A stretch of 64,000 nucleotides of DNA from BOG-224 sp963783505 (GTDB lineage: Bacteria; Acidobacteriota; Terriglobia; Bryobacterales; Bryobacteraceae). Below the pieces are notes generated by a model that saw only the letters and a program-made list of their open reading frames with translations, was not told the origin of the DNA and made no database searches. Where the stretch lies: positions 310,001-374,000 of the forward strand of contig CAWAOP010000056.1 of NCBI GenBank assembly GCA_963783505.1, in the 5' to 3' direction. Shown in pieces: positions 8,429 to 17,809 of this stretch (its first letter is position 1; every line of letters begins with the position of its first letter). The position numbers were made by a program, and so were the translations under genes.

Positions 8429-8488
8429 TATCCGCTCTCCGCTTTCCGCAATCGGATCTCCGAAGCCGCCCGAAGCGGATAGCTGAGA
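8429..8488. repeat. Imperfect inverted repeat of the 'ATCCGCT' family, copy 1
   Basis: Left arm GCTATCCGCTCTCCGCTTTC pairs with GCGGATAGCTGAGAGCGGAA-like right arm. A related inverted repeat occurs at 15957-16019 and a related string inside the N-terminus of ddl. Confidence 0.6.
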
Positions 8489-8580
8489 GCGGAAAGCCGA
8501 CAGCTTCCAACGGACATTCGCCTCCAGAAAACTCTTGACACCGGCGGCGGTTAGGTCAATGCTGTGGGGGGGTGGCTAGT

Positions 8581-8862
8581 ATGTCTGCTTCCTTGGTTAC
8601 GTGGTTTTGGATCTTGGGCGCGGCTGTTGGGCTCGCCTTCGCGGTAGTGATGATCTGGAAGACGCTTGCCGGGTTGAAAGAGGAGGACGTAGTCATCCTC
8701 GATCCCGCCGAGGACAACCTGGCCAACGAACAGCGCGACACGGTGGCGCGCGTCGAACGCTTGACGCTTTGGGCTAAAGGGTTTGGTTTCAGCGCGTTAG
8801 GAATACTTGTCGTGGCCGCGGCATTGTCCCTGGCCCACGCGCTAAACTTCGCCGGCCAGTAG
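8581..8862 (+). CDS. Small membrane protein of unknown function
   Basis: 93 residues with two predicted membrane helices, one at the N-terminus (LVTWFWILGAAVGLAFAVVMIW) and one at the C-terminus (GFSALGILVVAAALSLAHAL), joined by a charged loop of about 40 residues (KEEDVVILDPAEDNLANEQR). ATG 8581 is preferred to an in-frame GTG three codons earlier because the G-rich string GGGGGGGTGG sits about 5-9 bases before it. No family recognised. It is divergent from the BlaI cluster. Confidence 0.6.
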   Translation: MSASLVTWFWILGAAVGLAFAVVMIWKTLAGLKEEDVVILDPAEDNLANEQRDTVARVERLTLWAKGFGFSALGILVVAAALSLAHALNFAGQ

Positions 8863-8945
8863 CGGCTCGCCCGCCAGTATCGATTGACGGAAGACTGCCG
8901 GTTCGGAAGCTGAGGGTCTGTCTCCCAGGCATCTTAAGCTGCTGC

Positions 8946-9190
8946 CCTTAGCGCCTGCCAGGGAATAATCATTGCAACAGCGGAGCGCATGGGTTGTATC
9001 AGGGCATGACTTTAGTCGTGCCGCGGAGCGTATACAAACGTGAGGGCTTCAGCCCCTGCGTGGCGCTGGCCAGGGGCTAAAGCCCGTTGTTCTTAGGCAA
9101 CTATTCGGCATGGCTAAAGCCAAGCCCTGATACACGGCTTGATCTGAGCGGCACCCTGCCTTGATCGGTTATTCCCTGACAAGCCCTAAG
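8946..9190. repeat. MITE-like element with terminal inverted repeats, copy A
   Basis: About 245 bp without a gene. The two ends are inverted repeats of each other: 8947-8970 (CTTAGCGCCTGCCAGGGAAT...) matches the reverse complement of 9167-9190 (CTTAGGGCTTGTCAGGGAAT...) at 20 of 24 positions. The interior has nested palindromes, including TGTATCAGGGCATG...CCCTGATACA and AGGGGCTAAAGCCC. A related element lies at 45360-45602. It occupies most of the 386-bp gap between the small membrane gene and the S9 peptidase. Confidence 0.7.
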
Positions 9191-9248
9191 CGCCGGGTGG
9201 CGCGGTGCGCATTGAGATTCCGCCCGCCACCTGCGCTATGATTTTGGC

Positions 9249-11753
9249 TTGACCAAGAAACTCATTCTTTTCATTCCCTTCGGCGCTGCGTTGCTGGCGC
9301 TCGGAGCGCAGACAGCGAGCCAATTCGCCCTCACCATCGACAACATCATGCGCGGCCCGGGCTTGATCGGCTATGAGCCCGCGCAGCCGCACTGGTCCTG
9401 GGACAGCCAGCTCATCTACTTCCAATGGAAAAAGGCTTCCGATCCGGAAAGCGCGCCGATGGACACGTACGTAGTCAACCGGGATGGCTCGGGCTTGAAG
9501 AAGCTCTCCGACGAAGAGATCAAGCAGGCGCCTCCCGAGACCGGCGACCTCTCGCCGGATAAAAAGCTGACGGCCTTCGCGCGCGATGGCGATCTGTTCC
9601 TGTACGACAACACGACGGGTAAGATCGTCCAACTCACCAAGACGACTGACGTGGAATCCAACCCTCGTTTTCTGCGCGATGGCAAGCGCATCGGCTTCAC
9701 CCGCTCGAACAACCTGTACGTCATGTCGCTGGATACCGGCCTCCTGGTGCAGATGACGGATATCCGCGCGGCCGGCGCGGCGGCGCCGGAAGTCGCGCCC
9801 GCGGGCGGACGGGGCGGCGGGCGCGGAGGCGCTCCGGTGCCCGTGCAAACGCAAGGGCAGGGAGGACGTGGCGGAGCGGGAGCGGCCGGCGCCGGGCAGC
9901 AGACTGCGAGCGCAAGCCAGGAGTATCTGAAGAACGAACAGAAGGACCTTTTTGAAGTGGTCCGCGACCGCGTCGCCCGGCGCGAGGAAGACGACGCGCG
10001 CCGCAAAGCCGCCACTACCCGCAAGCCATTCACCTTGCAGGCCCGGCAATCCGTGCGCGGCCTGCAGCTTTCTCCCGACGAGAAATACGTCTTCGCCACG
10101 GTTGCGGAGAACGCCGACGCCAAAAGCACCATCGTTCCCAACTTCATCACCGAATCGGCCTACACCGAGGACATTCAGGGCCGTTCGGATGTGGGAGACG
10201 CGCAATCCACATCGCGCGTTGCCATCATCGACGCCGTCACGGGCGACTCGAAATGGGTGGACCACGGCCAGCGCCGTGCGCCTTCCGCCGCTCCGCCACC
10301 GGCGCGGGCGGATAGCGCCGCGCCACAGCCAGCGGCCCCGCAGGGCCCGCCGGCCCGAACCCCGGCGCAGCAGGATCGCGACGTGCAGCTTGGCCTGCCG
10401 GTCTGGTCGGAAGACGGCGCGAAAGCGGTGATCGTCGGACGGGCCGCGGATAACAAAGACCGCTGGGTTTTTGCGCTCGATCCAGCCACGGGCCAGACCC
10501 GCGTGCTGGCCACGATTCACGACGACGCCTGGGTGGGCGGGCCCGGGCAGACCGCCAACATCGTCGGCTGGCTGAAGAACGACCGCGAAGTTTACTATCA
10601 GTCCGAGAGCAGCGGCTACGCGCATTTGTACGCCGTTCCGTTCGAGGGAGGCGAACCGCGCGCGCTCACTTCCGGGAAATGGGAAGTGCTGGCCGCACGC
10701 CAGTCCAAGGACAAATCGAAATTCTACATGACGGCCAGCGTGGATTCGCCGTTTGAAAACCATCTGTACACGATGGATGGCAACGGGGGTCCGCTCGCGC
10801 GCATCACCAAGGATCCCGGCAAACACACCACCACGGTTTCACCCGACGAGCGTTGGATTGCGGACATCTACTCCTACACCAACAAGCCGCCCGAGCTGTA
10901 CGCCGTCGAGAACCGGCCCCAGGCCGAGTTAAAGAGGTTGACCACATCGCCTGCGCCCGAGTTCGCGCAGTATCCGTGGCAGGACGCGCCCATCGTTCAG
11001 ATAAAAGCCCGCGATGGCGTCATGGTTCCCGCGCGCATGTACAAGCCCGCGAACTTCCCGAAGGGCGGACCGGCCGTAATCTTCATCCACGGCTCCGGCT
11101 ACTTGCAGAACGTGGACCGGTGGTGGTCTTCCAGCTACTTCCACGAGTACATGTTCAATCACCTCCTGATGCAGCGCGGCTTCCTGGTGCTGGACGTGGA
11201 TTACCGCGGCTCGGCCGGTTACGGCCGCGACTGGCGCACGGCCATCTACGAGCATATGGGCGGCAAGGATCTGGACGATATCGTGGACGCGGCCAAATAC
11301 GCCGTTGCGGAGCATGGCGTGGACCCCAAGAAAATAGGCATGTACGGCGGCAGCTACGGAGGCTTCCTGACGTTGATGGGCATGTTCACCCAGCCCGATG
11401 TTTTCGCCGCGGGCGCCGCTCTGAGGCCGGTCACGGATTGGGCCATGTACAATCACGGCTACACATCCGAAATCCTGAACGTGCCGCAGACCGATCCCGA
11501 GGCCTACAAGCGTTCCTCGCCGATTTTCTTCGCGCAAGGATTGAAAGGCGCGCTGCTGATCTGCCACGGCATGGCCGATACGAACGTGGAATTTCAGGAC
11601 AGCGTCCGTTTGATTCAGAAACTCATCGAGCTCCGGAAAGAGAACTGGCAGGTAGCCGTATACCCGGTAGAGGACCACACGTTCCGGCAGCCCTCAAGCT
11701 GGGCCGACGAATACAAGCGGATACTGAAGCTGTTCGAGCAGAATCTGAAGTAA
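9249..11753 (+). CDS. S9 family prolyl oligopeptidase / dipeptidyl-peptidase-like, exported
   Basis: 834 residues. Signal peptide KKLILFIPFGAALLALGAQT, a beta-propeller with TolB/DPPIV-like blades (WSWDSQLIYFQWKKA, LSPDKKLTAFARDGDLFLYD, VSPDERWIADIYS) up to about residue 570, then an alpha/beta hydrolase domain. The catalytic triad is visible: Ser702 in GGSYGG, Asp777 in ADTNVEF, His810 in EDHTF. Two low-complexity insertions interrupt the propeller, a Gly/Arg-rich one (near residues 180-220) and a Pro/Ala-rich one (near 340-375). The start is a TTG at 9249 chosen because it captures the whole signal peptide; no strong ribosome site is seen. It probably trims proline-containing peptides in the periplasm. 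Confidence 0.88.
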   Translation: MTKKLILFIPFGAALLALGAQTASQFALTIDNIMRGPGLIGYEPAQPHWSWDSQLIYFQWKKASDPESAPMDTYVVNRDGSGLKKLSDEEIKQAPPETGDLSPDKKLTAFARDGDLFLYDNTTGKIVQLTKTTDVESNPRFLRDGKRIGFTRSNNLYVMSLDTGLLVQMTDIRAAGAAAPEVAPAGGRGGGRGGAPVPVQTQGQGGRGGAGAAGAGQQTASASQEYLKNEQKDLFEVVRDRVARREEDDARRKAATTRKPFTLQARQSVRGLQLSPDEKYVFATVAENADAKSTIVPNFITESAYTEDIQGRSDVGDAQSTSRVAIIDAVTGDSKWVDHGQRRAPSAAPPPARADSAAPQPAAPQGPPARTPAQQDRDVQLGLPVWSEDGAKAVIVGRAADNKDRWVFALDPATGQTRVLATIHDDAWVGGPGQTANIVGWLKNDREVYYQSESSGYAHLYAVPFEGGEPRALTSGKWEVLAARQSKDKSKFYMTASVDSPFENHLYTMDGNGGPLARITKDPGKHTTTVSPDERWIADIYSYTNKPPELYAVENRPQAELKRLTTSPAPEFAQYPWQDAPIVQIKARDGVMVPARMYKPANFPKGGPAVIFIHGSGYLQNVDRWWSSSYFHEYMFNHLLMQRGFLVLDVDYRGSAGYGRDWRTAIYEHMGGKDLDDIVDAAKYAVAEHGVDPKKIGMYGGSYGGFLTLMGMFTQPDVFAAGAALRPVTDWAMYNHGYTSEILNVPQTDPEAYKRSSPIFFAQGLKGALLICHGMADTNVEFQDSVRLIQKLIELRKENWQVAVYPVEDHTFRQPSSWADEYKRILKLFEQNLK

Positions 11754-11766
11754 GGAGCCCGGCCCC

Positions 11767-13686
11767 TCAGTTTCCGACTGCAATGTACAGCGTCTGCGGG
11801 CCTGCCGCGCCGTTCAACGTGAAGATGAATGGCGCCGCGGAGTTAACGGCCGTTTGCGGGACGACAACGCTGAACTGATACAGCCCGACGGAGCCTAACG
11901 CCAGGGATGCCGAGGTCACGCTCGCCGTCGCGCCGCCGATCGAGGCCTGGACTTGGCCGGTCAGCGTGTTGGTATCCATCGCGATGCGGCCCGCGGCGAT
12001 GGCGGGCGTCACGCTGCCGAATCCGATTCCAAACAGGGTGATGGTCTCTCCCGGTTTAGCCGGCCTCGATGAAATGCCCTTGACCGCTCCGGCTGGCATC
12101 GCGAAGTTTCCGTCGCTCAGAATCGCGCCCACGTACTGCTTACCGCCTGAGGTGAGGGATTTCGGGGCCCACAGGTCCGCCTGCGAAGCGCTTACCGTCA
12201 GAGCAACCGATCCGGTCGTTCCGGTAGGCGTCGTAACGGATAGATACTGAGTACCCGTGGACAGATTGGAGGGTAACTGCACGTTCACCTGCGTCGGACT
12301 CACGTAGCCGACGTAAGCAGCCAGCCCGCCCACTGCGACGCTCGTATTATCGAGCGTCGTCGGTCCCAGATAGTACGTGAAATCCGCCGTCGTCCACGAG
12401 CGCGTCGTGCTGGCCAGATTCGTTCCGTAAATCTCGACCCACGATCCCGGCGCCACAGCCTGCCGCGCTCCAAAATCCGACAGCGTAATGACGCCGTTGG
12501 TATTGATCGAGGGCGCGGTTCCCGGATTCGCCGGCGGGGTCAGCTCTCGCACCACGTTGTTCTGCGCGTCTGCGAAGTAGATGTTCCCTTTGGAATCGAG
12601 CGCCAGCCCCGTCGGATAATTCAGCGAGGCCTGCGAGCCCGGCCCGCCGTCTCCCGCGTAGGCGTTCTTCCCGTTCCCCGCTATGGTCGTAATCACGCCA
12701 TCGGTCGCGACCTTCCGAATTCGGCTGTTGATCGTGTCCGCTATGTACAGATTGCCGGCCTTGTCCACGGTCACGTCAAAAGGGCGAAATAAAGACGCCT
12801 GGGTCGCCGGGCCGCGGTCGCCCGAGTAACCCGCGGTGTTGTTCCCCACGACGGTCGTGATTACTCCGTTGGTATCCACCTTGCGGATCACGTTGTTCAT
12901 GCTGTCGGCGAAGTACAGGTTCCCCGCGGAGTCGTAGCGAAGCCCCAGAGGAGCGTCGATTTCGGCCTCTATCGCAAGGCCTCCGTCGCCCTTGTAATTG
13001 GCGGTTCCATCGCCGACGATGGTCCAGATGATGCCATTCGGAAGCACCCTTCGGATCCGGTTGGTTCCCGTATCGGAAAACACCAGGTTGCCCGACGGAT
13101 CGAGCGTGACCGCGCTCGGGTGGTACAGGCCCGCGATATTCGCCGCGCTGCCGTCCCCGGCGTAGCCGGTGTTCGAGCTTCCGGCCAGCGTGTTGATATT
13201 CAGATCCGCCGCCGTCACCTCGCGGACCCTGTCGTTCTCGTTGTCGGCGATGAAGAGATTGCCGGATCCGTCCACCCAAAGTCCGCACGGGCGGTCCAGG
13301 GACGCGTTGATAGCGAGAGCGCCATCGCCCGCGTACGCCACAGTGGCATCGCCGGCGAAAGTCGTGACCGTTCCGGACGAGTTGACCACGCGCACCACGT
13401 TGTTGAGCTGATCCGAAATGAAGATATTCCCCGCTTTATCCAAGGCCAGGGCGTACGGATTGTTGAACTGCGCGGCCAGCGCGGCTGCACCGTCGCCTGT
13501 GTACCCGGCGCCTAGGGAGTTGTCCCCGGCAATGGTGTTGATGGTGTACTCCGAAGACTGTGCGCTCAACGCCGGCGCCAAAAGGCTCGCCGCGGCCAGC
13601 AGCAAGATCGGGGCGGATGCCTGGCGGTTCCGCTGCGTCCGAAAATGGACCAAAGAAAACACCTTAGTCAACCTGCTCACTCTCAA
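11767..13686 (-). CDS. NHL-repeat secreted protein with TIGR03437-like C-terminal domain
   Basis: 639 residues from a TTG at 13686; GTG codons at 13680 and 13662 are alternative starts. A signal segment (APILLLAAASLLAPALSAQ) precedes six NHL-type blades, each with a GDG(G)xA...A.(F/L)xxPxGLxxDxxGNxY(I/F)AD pattern (for example GNLYFADSMNNVIRKV and GNIYFADAQNNVVREL), enough for a six-bladed propeller. From about residue 400 the sequence becomes the Ig-like domain typical of TIGR03437 (APGSWVEIYGTNLA, VGYVSPTQVNVQLP, GETITLFGIGFG, YQFSVVVPQ), a C-terminal module known mainly from Solibacter. The role is unknown; NHL propellers usually bind proteins or sugars. Confidence 0.88.
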   Translation of the reverse strand: MRVSRLTKVFSLVHFRTQRNRQASAPILLLAAASLLAPALSAQSSEYTINTIAGDNSLGAGYTGDGAAALAAQFNNPYALALDKAGNIFISDQLNNVVRVVNSSGTVTTFAGDATVAYAGDGALAINASLDRPCGLWVDGSGNLFIADNENDRVREVTAADLNINTLAGSSNTGYAGDGSAANIAGLYHPSAVTLDPSGNLVFSDTGTNRIRRVLPNGIIWTIVGDGTANYKGDGGLAIEAEIDAPLGLRYDSAGNLYFADSMNNVIRKVDTNGVITTVVGNNTAGYSGDRGPATQASLFRPFDVTVDKAGNLYIADTINSRIRKVATDGVITTIAGNGKNAYAGDGGPGSQASLNYPTGLALDSKGNIYFADAQNNVVRELTPPANPGTAPSINTNGVITLSDFGARQAVAPGSWVEIYGTNLASTTRSWTTADFTYYLGPTTLDNTSVAVGGLAAYVGYVSPTQVNVQLPSNLSTGTQYLSVTTPTGTTGSVALTVSASQADLWAPKSLTSGGKQYVGAILSDGNFAMPAGAVKGISSRPAKPGETITLFGIGFGSVTPAIAAGRIAMDTNTLTGQVQASIGGATASVTSASLALGSVGLYQFSVVVPQTAVNSAAPFIFTLNGAAGPQTLYIAVGN

Positions 13687-13906
13687 TCTGTTCGGCTCCG
13701 TGAGATGCCGGCCGAGTTCAATGCACGACCGGCGCCAAACACTAAGTGTATCCTACGGAACCGCCGGAAAAGACACCCAAAAGCCGGGCCTCCCAGTCAC
13801 GCTGTGGCTGGCGCAACCCACCACGGCGCCACCCTGACGGCTGCGGTTCGCGAGCTGGCTTCCAAAACGGAGTCGCCTCCTCTCGCGCGTTACAATCGGG
13901 TTGATT

Positions 13907-15940
13907 ATGAAACTCCGAATTGCCCTCTTCCTGCTGCTGCCCTTCTGCGCTTTGGCGCAAACGGCGGCTTCCATGGGTCCGTCCGGGGTCGATACGGCGG
14001 CTATGAACAAGTCGGTTGACCCGTGCGTGGATTTCTATCAGTACGCGTGCGGCAACTGGATCTCGATGCATCCGCTGCCGAGCGATCGCGCCCGCTACGG
14101 CCGTTTTGCCGAACTTCAGGACCGCAACGAGAAGATGGATCTGGACATTCTTCGCCTAGCCGCCTCGGGCGGAGCCTCCCGCGGCCCCATCGAAGCCAAG
14201 ATAGGCGACTATTTTGCGAGCTGCATGGATACGGATGCTATCGACAGAAAAGGCATTGCGCCGCTCAAAGAGGAACTGGACCGCATCAACGCCATGGAAA
14301 CCGGCTCCGACGTGGGGGCGGAATTGATCCATTTGCATCGCGCGGGCCTTGGCGTTGTATTCCGTTTCGGCTCGCAGCCGGACGCCAAAGATTCCAATAA
14401 GACGATCGCCGCGCTGGGCCAAGGCGGCCTTTCGCTGCCCGACCGCGATTATTACCTCAAAGACGACCCGAAGAGCGTCGAGATCCGCGCCCGATATCTT
14501 CAGCACATTCAGAGAATGTTTACGCTGACGGGCGATTCCGGGGACGCCGCCGCGGCCAAAGCGAAGACGGTGCTGGATATGGAAACCGTGATCGCCAAGG
14601 CATCCATGGACCGCGTCTCCATGCGCGATCCCGACAAGACCTACCACATCATGACCCGGCAGCAACTGGCGGCGCTCGCCCCCGCTTTCCCATGGGATAT
14701 CTACTTCTCGGGCATCGGCGCCCCGGCGTTCGACACGCTCAATGTCGCCCAACCGGACTTCATCCGCGACGTCATGGCCGCCATGGTCACGCGTCCAGTG
14801 GCCGACGGAAAAGCGTATTTCGGCTACCAACTCCTGCGCGCCAACGCCAACGAGTTGGCCAAGCCGTTCGAGGACGAGTACTTCGATTTCTGGCAACGCT
14901 ATCTGGCCGGCGTCCAACAGCCGCGCCCGCGCGAAATCCGCTGCGCCACCGCCGTGGATGGCGCCCTCGGCGATCTCCTCGGCCAGAAATTCGACGACGT
15001 GGCCTTCGGTGGCGACGCCAAGGCGCGCATCACCGAACTGGTGGATGGTTTGGAGAAGACCATGGGAAAGGACATAGCCACGCTTCCCTGGATGAGCGAC
15101 GCCACCAGGAAGGCCGCCCAAACGAAGCTTCAGGCCATCACGAACAACGTCGGCTATCCCGCGAAATGGCGCGATTACAGCAAGGTGACCGTATCGCGCG
15201 ACGACTACCTGGGCAATTCCTATCGCGCCGCCGAAGCGCAGGTATCTCAGCGCATGGAAAAGATCGGCAAGCCGACGGACAAGTCCGAATGGTCGATGAC
15301 CACGCCCACGGTCAACGCTTTTTACCAGCCGAGCGGCAACAGCATTAACTTCCCGGCCGGCATCCTGCAGTTGCCGTTCTTCGACCCCAAGCGCGACATG
15401 GCCGTGAATTACGGCGGAATCGGCGTGGTGATCGGTCACGAAATGACCCACGGTTTCGACGATCAGGGCCGCAAGTACGATGGCGACGGCAACTTGCGCG
15501 ACTGGTGGACCCCTCAGGACGGGGCTGAGTTCGAAAAGCGCGCCGCCTGCGTCGCCGACGAGTATTCCAGTTTCGTCTCCGTGCCGGCGGCTCCTCCGCA
15601 GGACGCCGTGAAGCTGAATGGCCGGCTCACGCTAGGCGAAAACACGGCCGACAACGGCGGCCTGCGCATCGCCTATATGGCGATGGAAGACGCTCTCAAC
15701 GGCAATAGTGCCAGGATCGACGGCCTCACTCCCGAGCAGCGATTCTTCGTGGGATTCGCCCAGGTCTGGTGCGAAAACATGTCGACTCCGGAATTGCGGA
15801 ACCGCGCCATGACCGATTCGCATTCTCCCGGCCGTTTCCGCGTGAATGGCTCGGCGCAGAATTCGCCCGAGTTTCAGAAGGCGTTCTCGTGCAAGGCCGG
15901 CCAGCCAATGGTCAGCGCCAACGCCTGCCGGGTGTGGTAG
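13907..15940 (+). CDS. M13 family zinc metallopeptidase (neprilysin/PepO-like)
   Basis: 677 residues from ATG 13907. Signal peptide LRIALFLLLPFCALAQ; N-terminal M13 domain with DPCVDFYQYACGNWI; catalytic domain with the zinc motif HEMTH at residues 511-515 (VVIGHEMTHGFDDQGRKYD), third ligand Glu578 in ENTADNGG, and the family's C-terminal LRNRAMTDSHSPGRFRVNGS. The N-A-F-Y substrate-binding string is present (TVNAFYQPSGN). All motifs are intact, so it should be an active exported endopeptidase cutting small peptides. The leader is short; TACAAT at 13891-13896 could be a -10 box but no convincing -35 is seen. Confidence 0.95.
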   Translation: MKLRIALFLLLPFCALAQTAASMGPSGVDTAAMNKSVDPCVDFYQYACGNWISMHPLPSDRARYGRFAELQDRNEKMDLDILRLAASGGASRGPIEAKIGDYFASCMDTDAIDRKGIAPLKEELDRINAMETGSDVGAELIHLHRAGLGVVFRFGSQPDAKDSNKTIAALGQGGLSLPDRDYYLKDDPKSVEIRARYLQHIQRMFTLTGDSGDAAAAKAKTVLDMETVIAKASMDRVSMRDPDKTYHIMTRQQLAALAPAFPWDIYFSGIGAPAFDTLNVAQPDFIRDVMAAMVTRPVADGKAYFGYQLLRANANELAKPFEDEYFDFWQRYLAGVQQPRPREIRCATAVDGALGDLLGQKFDDVAFGGDAKARITELVDGLEKTMGKDIATLPWMSDATRKAAQTKLQAITNNVGYPAKWRDYSKVTVSRDDYLGNSYRAAEAQVSQRMEKIGKPTDKSEWSMTTPTVNAFYQPSGNSINFPAGILQLPFFDPKRDMAVNYGGIGVVIGHEMTHGFDDQGRKYDGDGNLRDWWTPQDGAEFEKRAACVADEYSSFVSVPAAPPQDAVKLNGRLTLGENTADNGGLRIAYMAMEDALNGNSARIDGLTPEQRFFVGFAQVWCENMSTPELRNRAMTDSHSPGRFRVNGSAQNSPEFQKAFSCKAGQPMVSANACRVW

Positions 15941-15956
15941 ATTTTTTTCCGCCGTC

Positions 15957-16019
15957 CGCTATCCGCTGTCCGCTCTCGATTGGTTCGGTAGCGGACGGCG
16001 GATAGCTAAGAGCGAAAGG
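15957..16019. repeat. Imperfect inverted repeat of the 'ATCCGCT' family, copy 2
   Basis: CCGCTATCCGCTGTCCGCTC pairs with AGCGGACGGCGGATAGC across a short loop. Located in the 121-bp gap after the M13 peptidase, where it may act as a transcript-end hairpin. No T-tract follows. Confidence 0.65.
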
Positions 16020-16061
16020 CGAATTGACTTTTCCTTCCCAGTTTCCGATAACTGATCTCAT

Positions 16062-16919
16062 ATGCCCGCGGGCTCGTGCCGGTTCCAGATCGGCTCTATC
16101 GGATGCACGGTCCTGGCGGACGGCTATTACTCGTGCCCGGCAAGCTGGTTCTTTCCGGACATCGATCCGCTGGCGGTCGTAAGGGCGCTTGAGGAGCGGC
16201 GGTTTCCACTCGCGAATATCCTGTTCCCTTATGCGTGTCTGCTGATCGAAACCGGCTCGCGGGTGATCCTGGTGGATGCCGGAGCGGGGGACTGGTCTCC
16301 GGCCACGGGAGCCGTGCGAGCGCGTTTGAAAACGGCGGGCATCCGGCCGGAGGACGTGGACACGGTGATCCTGACCCACGCGCATTTCGACCACATTGGC
16401 GGCGCGGTGGATCGCGATGGCCGTCCGGTCTTCCCGAATGCCAGCCACGTCATCTCCGAACTCGAGTGGGAGTTCTGGTCGGTGAGTCGCGCGCCCTCCG
16501 CTCGACTGCGGGTTCCGGCCGAGATGAAGGAGCAAATGGAGATGACGGCGCGCACATGCCTGGACGCACTTCGCCTCAGGCTCGACCCCGTCGGCGGTGA
16601 GTGCGAAATCTGTCCCGGCGTGCGCGTGATTCCTGCTCCTGGACATACCCCCGGCCATCTCGCCGTGCGGATCTCCTCCGGCGGCGCATCCCTTCTGAAT
16701 ATCGGCGACGCAGCCTCGCATCCGCTCCACCTGGCGCGCCCCGGCTGGGAAAGCGGCTTTGATTCGGATCCGGAACAAGCCTGCGATACCCGGCGCGCCC
16801 TGGCGGAAATGGCGGAACGCGCGGGATCGAAACTGATGGCGCTTCATTTCCCGTTTCCCAGCGTAGGATCGCTCGTAGCGGATACCGGCGGCGGATGGGA
16901 ATGGTCCCCGGTGGATTGA
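16062..16919 (+). CDS. MBL-fold metallo-hydrolase
   Basis: 285 residues, cytoplasmic (no signal peptide). The metallo-beta-lactamase signature HAHFDHIGG is at residues 106-114, a histidine in PGHTPGH (near 200) and the aspartate in NIGDAASHP (near 220) complete the two-metal site. The C-terminal histidine ligand is probably in LMALHFPFPS. It resembles quorum-quenching lactonase-like/AidC-type or general MBL hydrolases, but the substrate cannot be told from sequence alone. No strong ribosome site precedes the ATG. Confidence 0.85.
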   Translation: MPAGSCRFQIGSIGCTVLADGYYSCPASWFFPDIDPLAVVRALEERRFPLANILFPYACLLIETGSRVILVDAGAGDWSPATGAVRARLKTAGIRPEDVDTVILTHAHFDHIGGAVDRDGRPVFPNASHVISELEWEFWSVSRAPSARLRVPAEMKEQMEMTARTCLDALRLRLDPVGGECEICPGVRVIPAPGHTPGHLAVRISSGGASLLNIGDAASHPLHLARPGWESGFDSDPEQACDTRRALAEMAERAGSKLMALHFPFPSVGSLVADTGGGWEWSPVD

Positions 16920-17048
16920 CAGTTTGAGAAATGCAAGCCAGGCTCGACACTATTCCTTTAGCCCCGTGGCGTGGGCTGTCAAGCCTGCCGGGCCGAGATT
17001 CATCTCGGCTTTTCTTCAGGCCCATCGACTCGGTGAACGGTATTGAGG

Positions 17049-17288
17049 CTAGGTTCTTGGTTCGGTCGCAACGGTGTGGCGCGCCTGGGTTGACTTCGGA
17101 TTCGCCAGCACAAGGCTGAACACAACCCGCTCGACGGGGCTCAGAGAACTGCTCGAAGCCTGCAAACTGGCGAACGAACGATGGAAAGCTCGAACCGCCG
17201 CCAGAAGCTGCCCATAGACCGGTGCGGCTCGAAACGCAGCCAGGGTCAACCCAATCGCTATGACCGTCGCTATTCGTTTCTTTATCAT
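17049..17288 (-). CDS. Small exported protein of unknown function
   Basis: 79 residues. A clear signal peptide (MIKKRIATVIAIGLTLAAFRAAPVYG) is followed by about 50 residues containing SLSPVERVVFSLVLANPKS, a phrase that I associate with short conserved acidobacterial proteins, although I cannot name the family. AGAGA lies about 6 bases before the ATG. It lies between two plus-strand genes and is opposite to them. An alternative 265-codon frame overlapping it has no protein-like features. Confidence 0.55.
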   Translation of the reverse strand: MIKKRIATVIAIGLTLAAFRAAPVYGQLLAAVRAFHRSFASLQASSSSLSPVERVVFSLVLANPKSTQARHTVATEPRT

Positions 17289-17489
17289 CGTCTCTGTTTA
17301 CTAAGACGGCTAAACCGTCCGCGAGGTTAGCGAAAGGTTGAAATTCCTCTTTCGCGCTGGTTGCCACTTTCACTCGATCGCCTGCCGCCGCGCGTCAAGG
17401 CAAGAACGAAAACAACCGGTTCGCTTTCCGGAGCGGTTCTCGAAGGCCCAATACCTAATCTGATAGAATTGAAGTCATACCCCGTACTT

Positions 17490-17783
17490 ATGCCCCTTTA
17501 CGAGTACAGTTGCCGGTTGTGCGGCGCGAAGCTTGAAGTGATGCAGAAGTTCTCCGACGAGCCGCTCACGGTCCACGACGGTTGCGGCGGAGAATTGGAG
17601 AAGCTGATTTCCACTTCAGCCATTCAGTTCAAAGGGAAAGGCTGGTACGTCACCGATTACGGGCGCAGCAGCGGCCCTAACGGTAAAGAGCCCAAGAAGG
17701 AATCCAAGGAATCCAAAGCCGAGAGCAAAAGCGAAGCCAAGACGGAGAGCAAGCCCGCGGCTAAGCCCGATTCCAAAGCCTGA
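17490..17783 (+). CDS. FmdB-type zinc-ribbon protein with charged tail
   Basis: 97 residues. ATG 17490 is chosen because the family begins MPLYEYSCRLCG. The ribbon has the N-terminal C-x-x-C pair (CRLCG) but the second pair reads HDGCGG, so the first cysteine of the usual CPxCGG is a histidine; zinc could still be bound as CCHC. A conserved ISTSAIQFKGKGWYVTDYG follows, then a Lys/Glu/Ser-rich low-complexity tail (KKESKESKAESKSEAKTESK). TAGAAT at 17464-17469 may be a -10 box. FmdB proteins are small regulatory-type proteins of uncertain function. Confidence 0.88.
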   Translation: MPLYEYSCRLCGAKLEVMQKFSDEPLTVHDGCGGELEKLISTSAIQFKGKGWYVTDYGRSSGPNGKEPKKESKESKAESKSEAKTESKPAAKPDSKA

Positions 17784-17809
17784 GGAAGCCCCGCGCCAGG
17801 CGCCGGTCT

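Noticed and set aside
9238..9252. Four-codon upstream ORF (ATG ATT TTG GCT TGA) before the S9 peptidase
   Set aside because: Overlaps the start by chance; no ribosome site and no evidence of regulatory use.
9186..10826. 546-codon minus-strand frame with Arg/Gly-rich text
   Set aside because: Opposite the S9 peptidase, whose triad and signal peptide are clear.
16576..17373. 265-codon minus-strand frame over the MBL gene end
   Set aside because: No family features and overlaps the MBL gene; the smaller 17049-17288 gene with a signal peptide is the better call.
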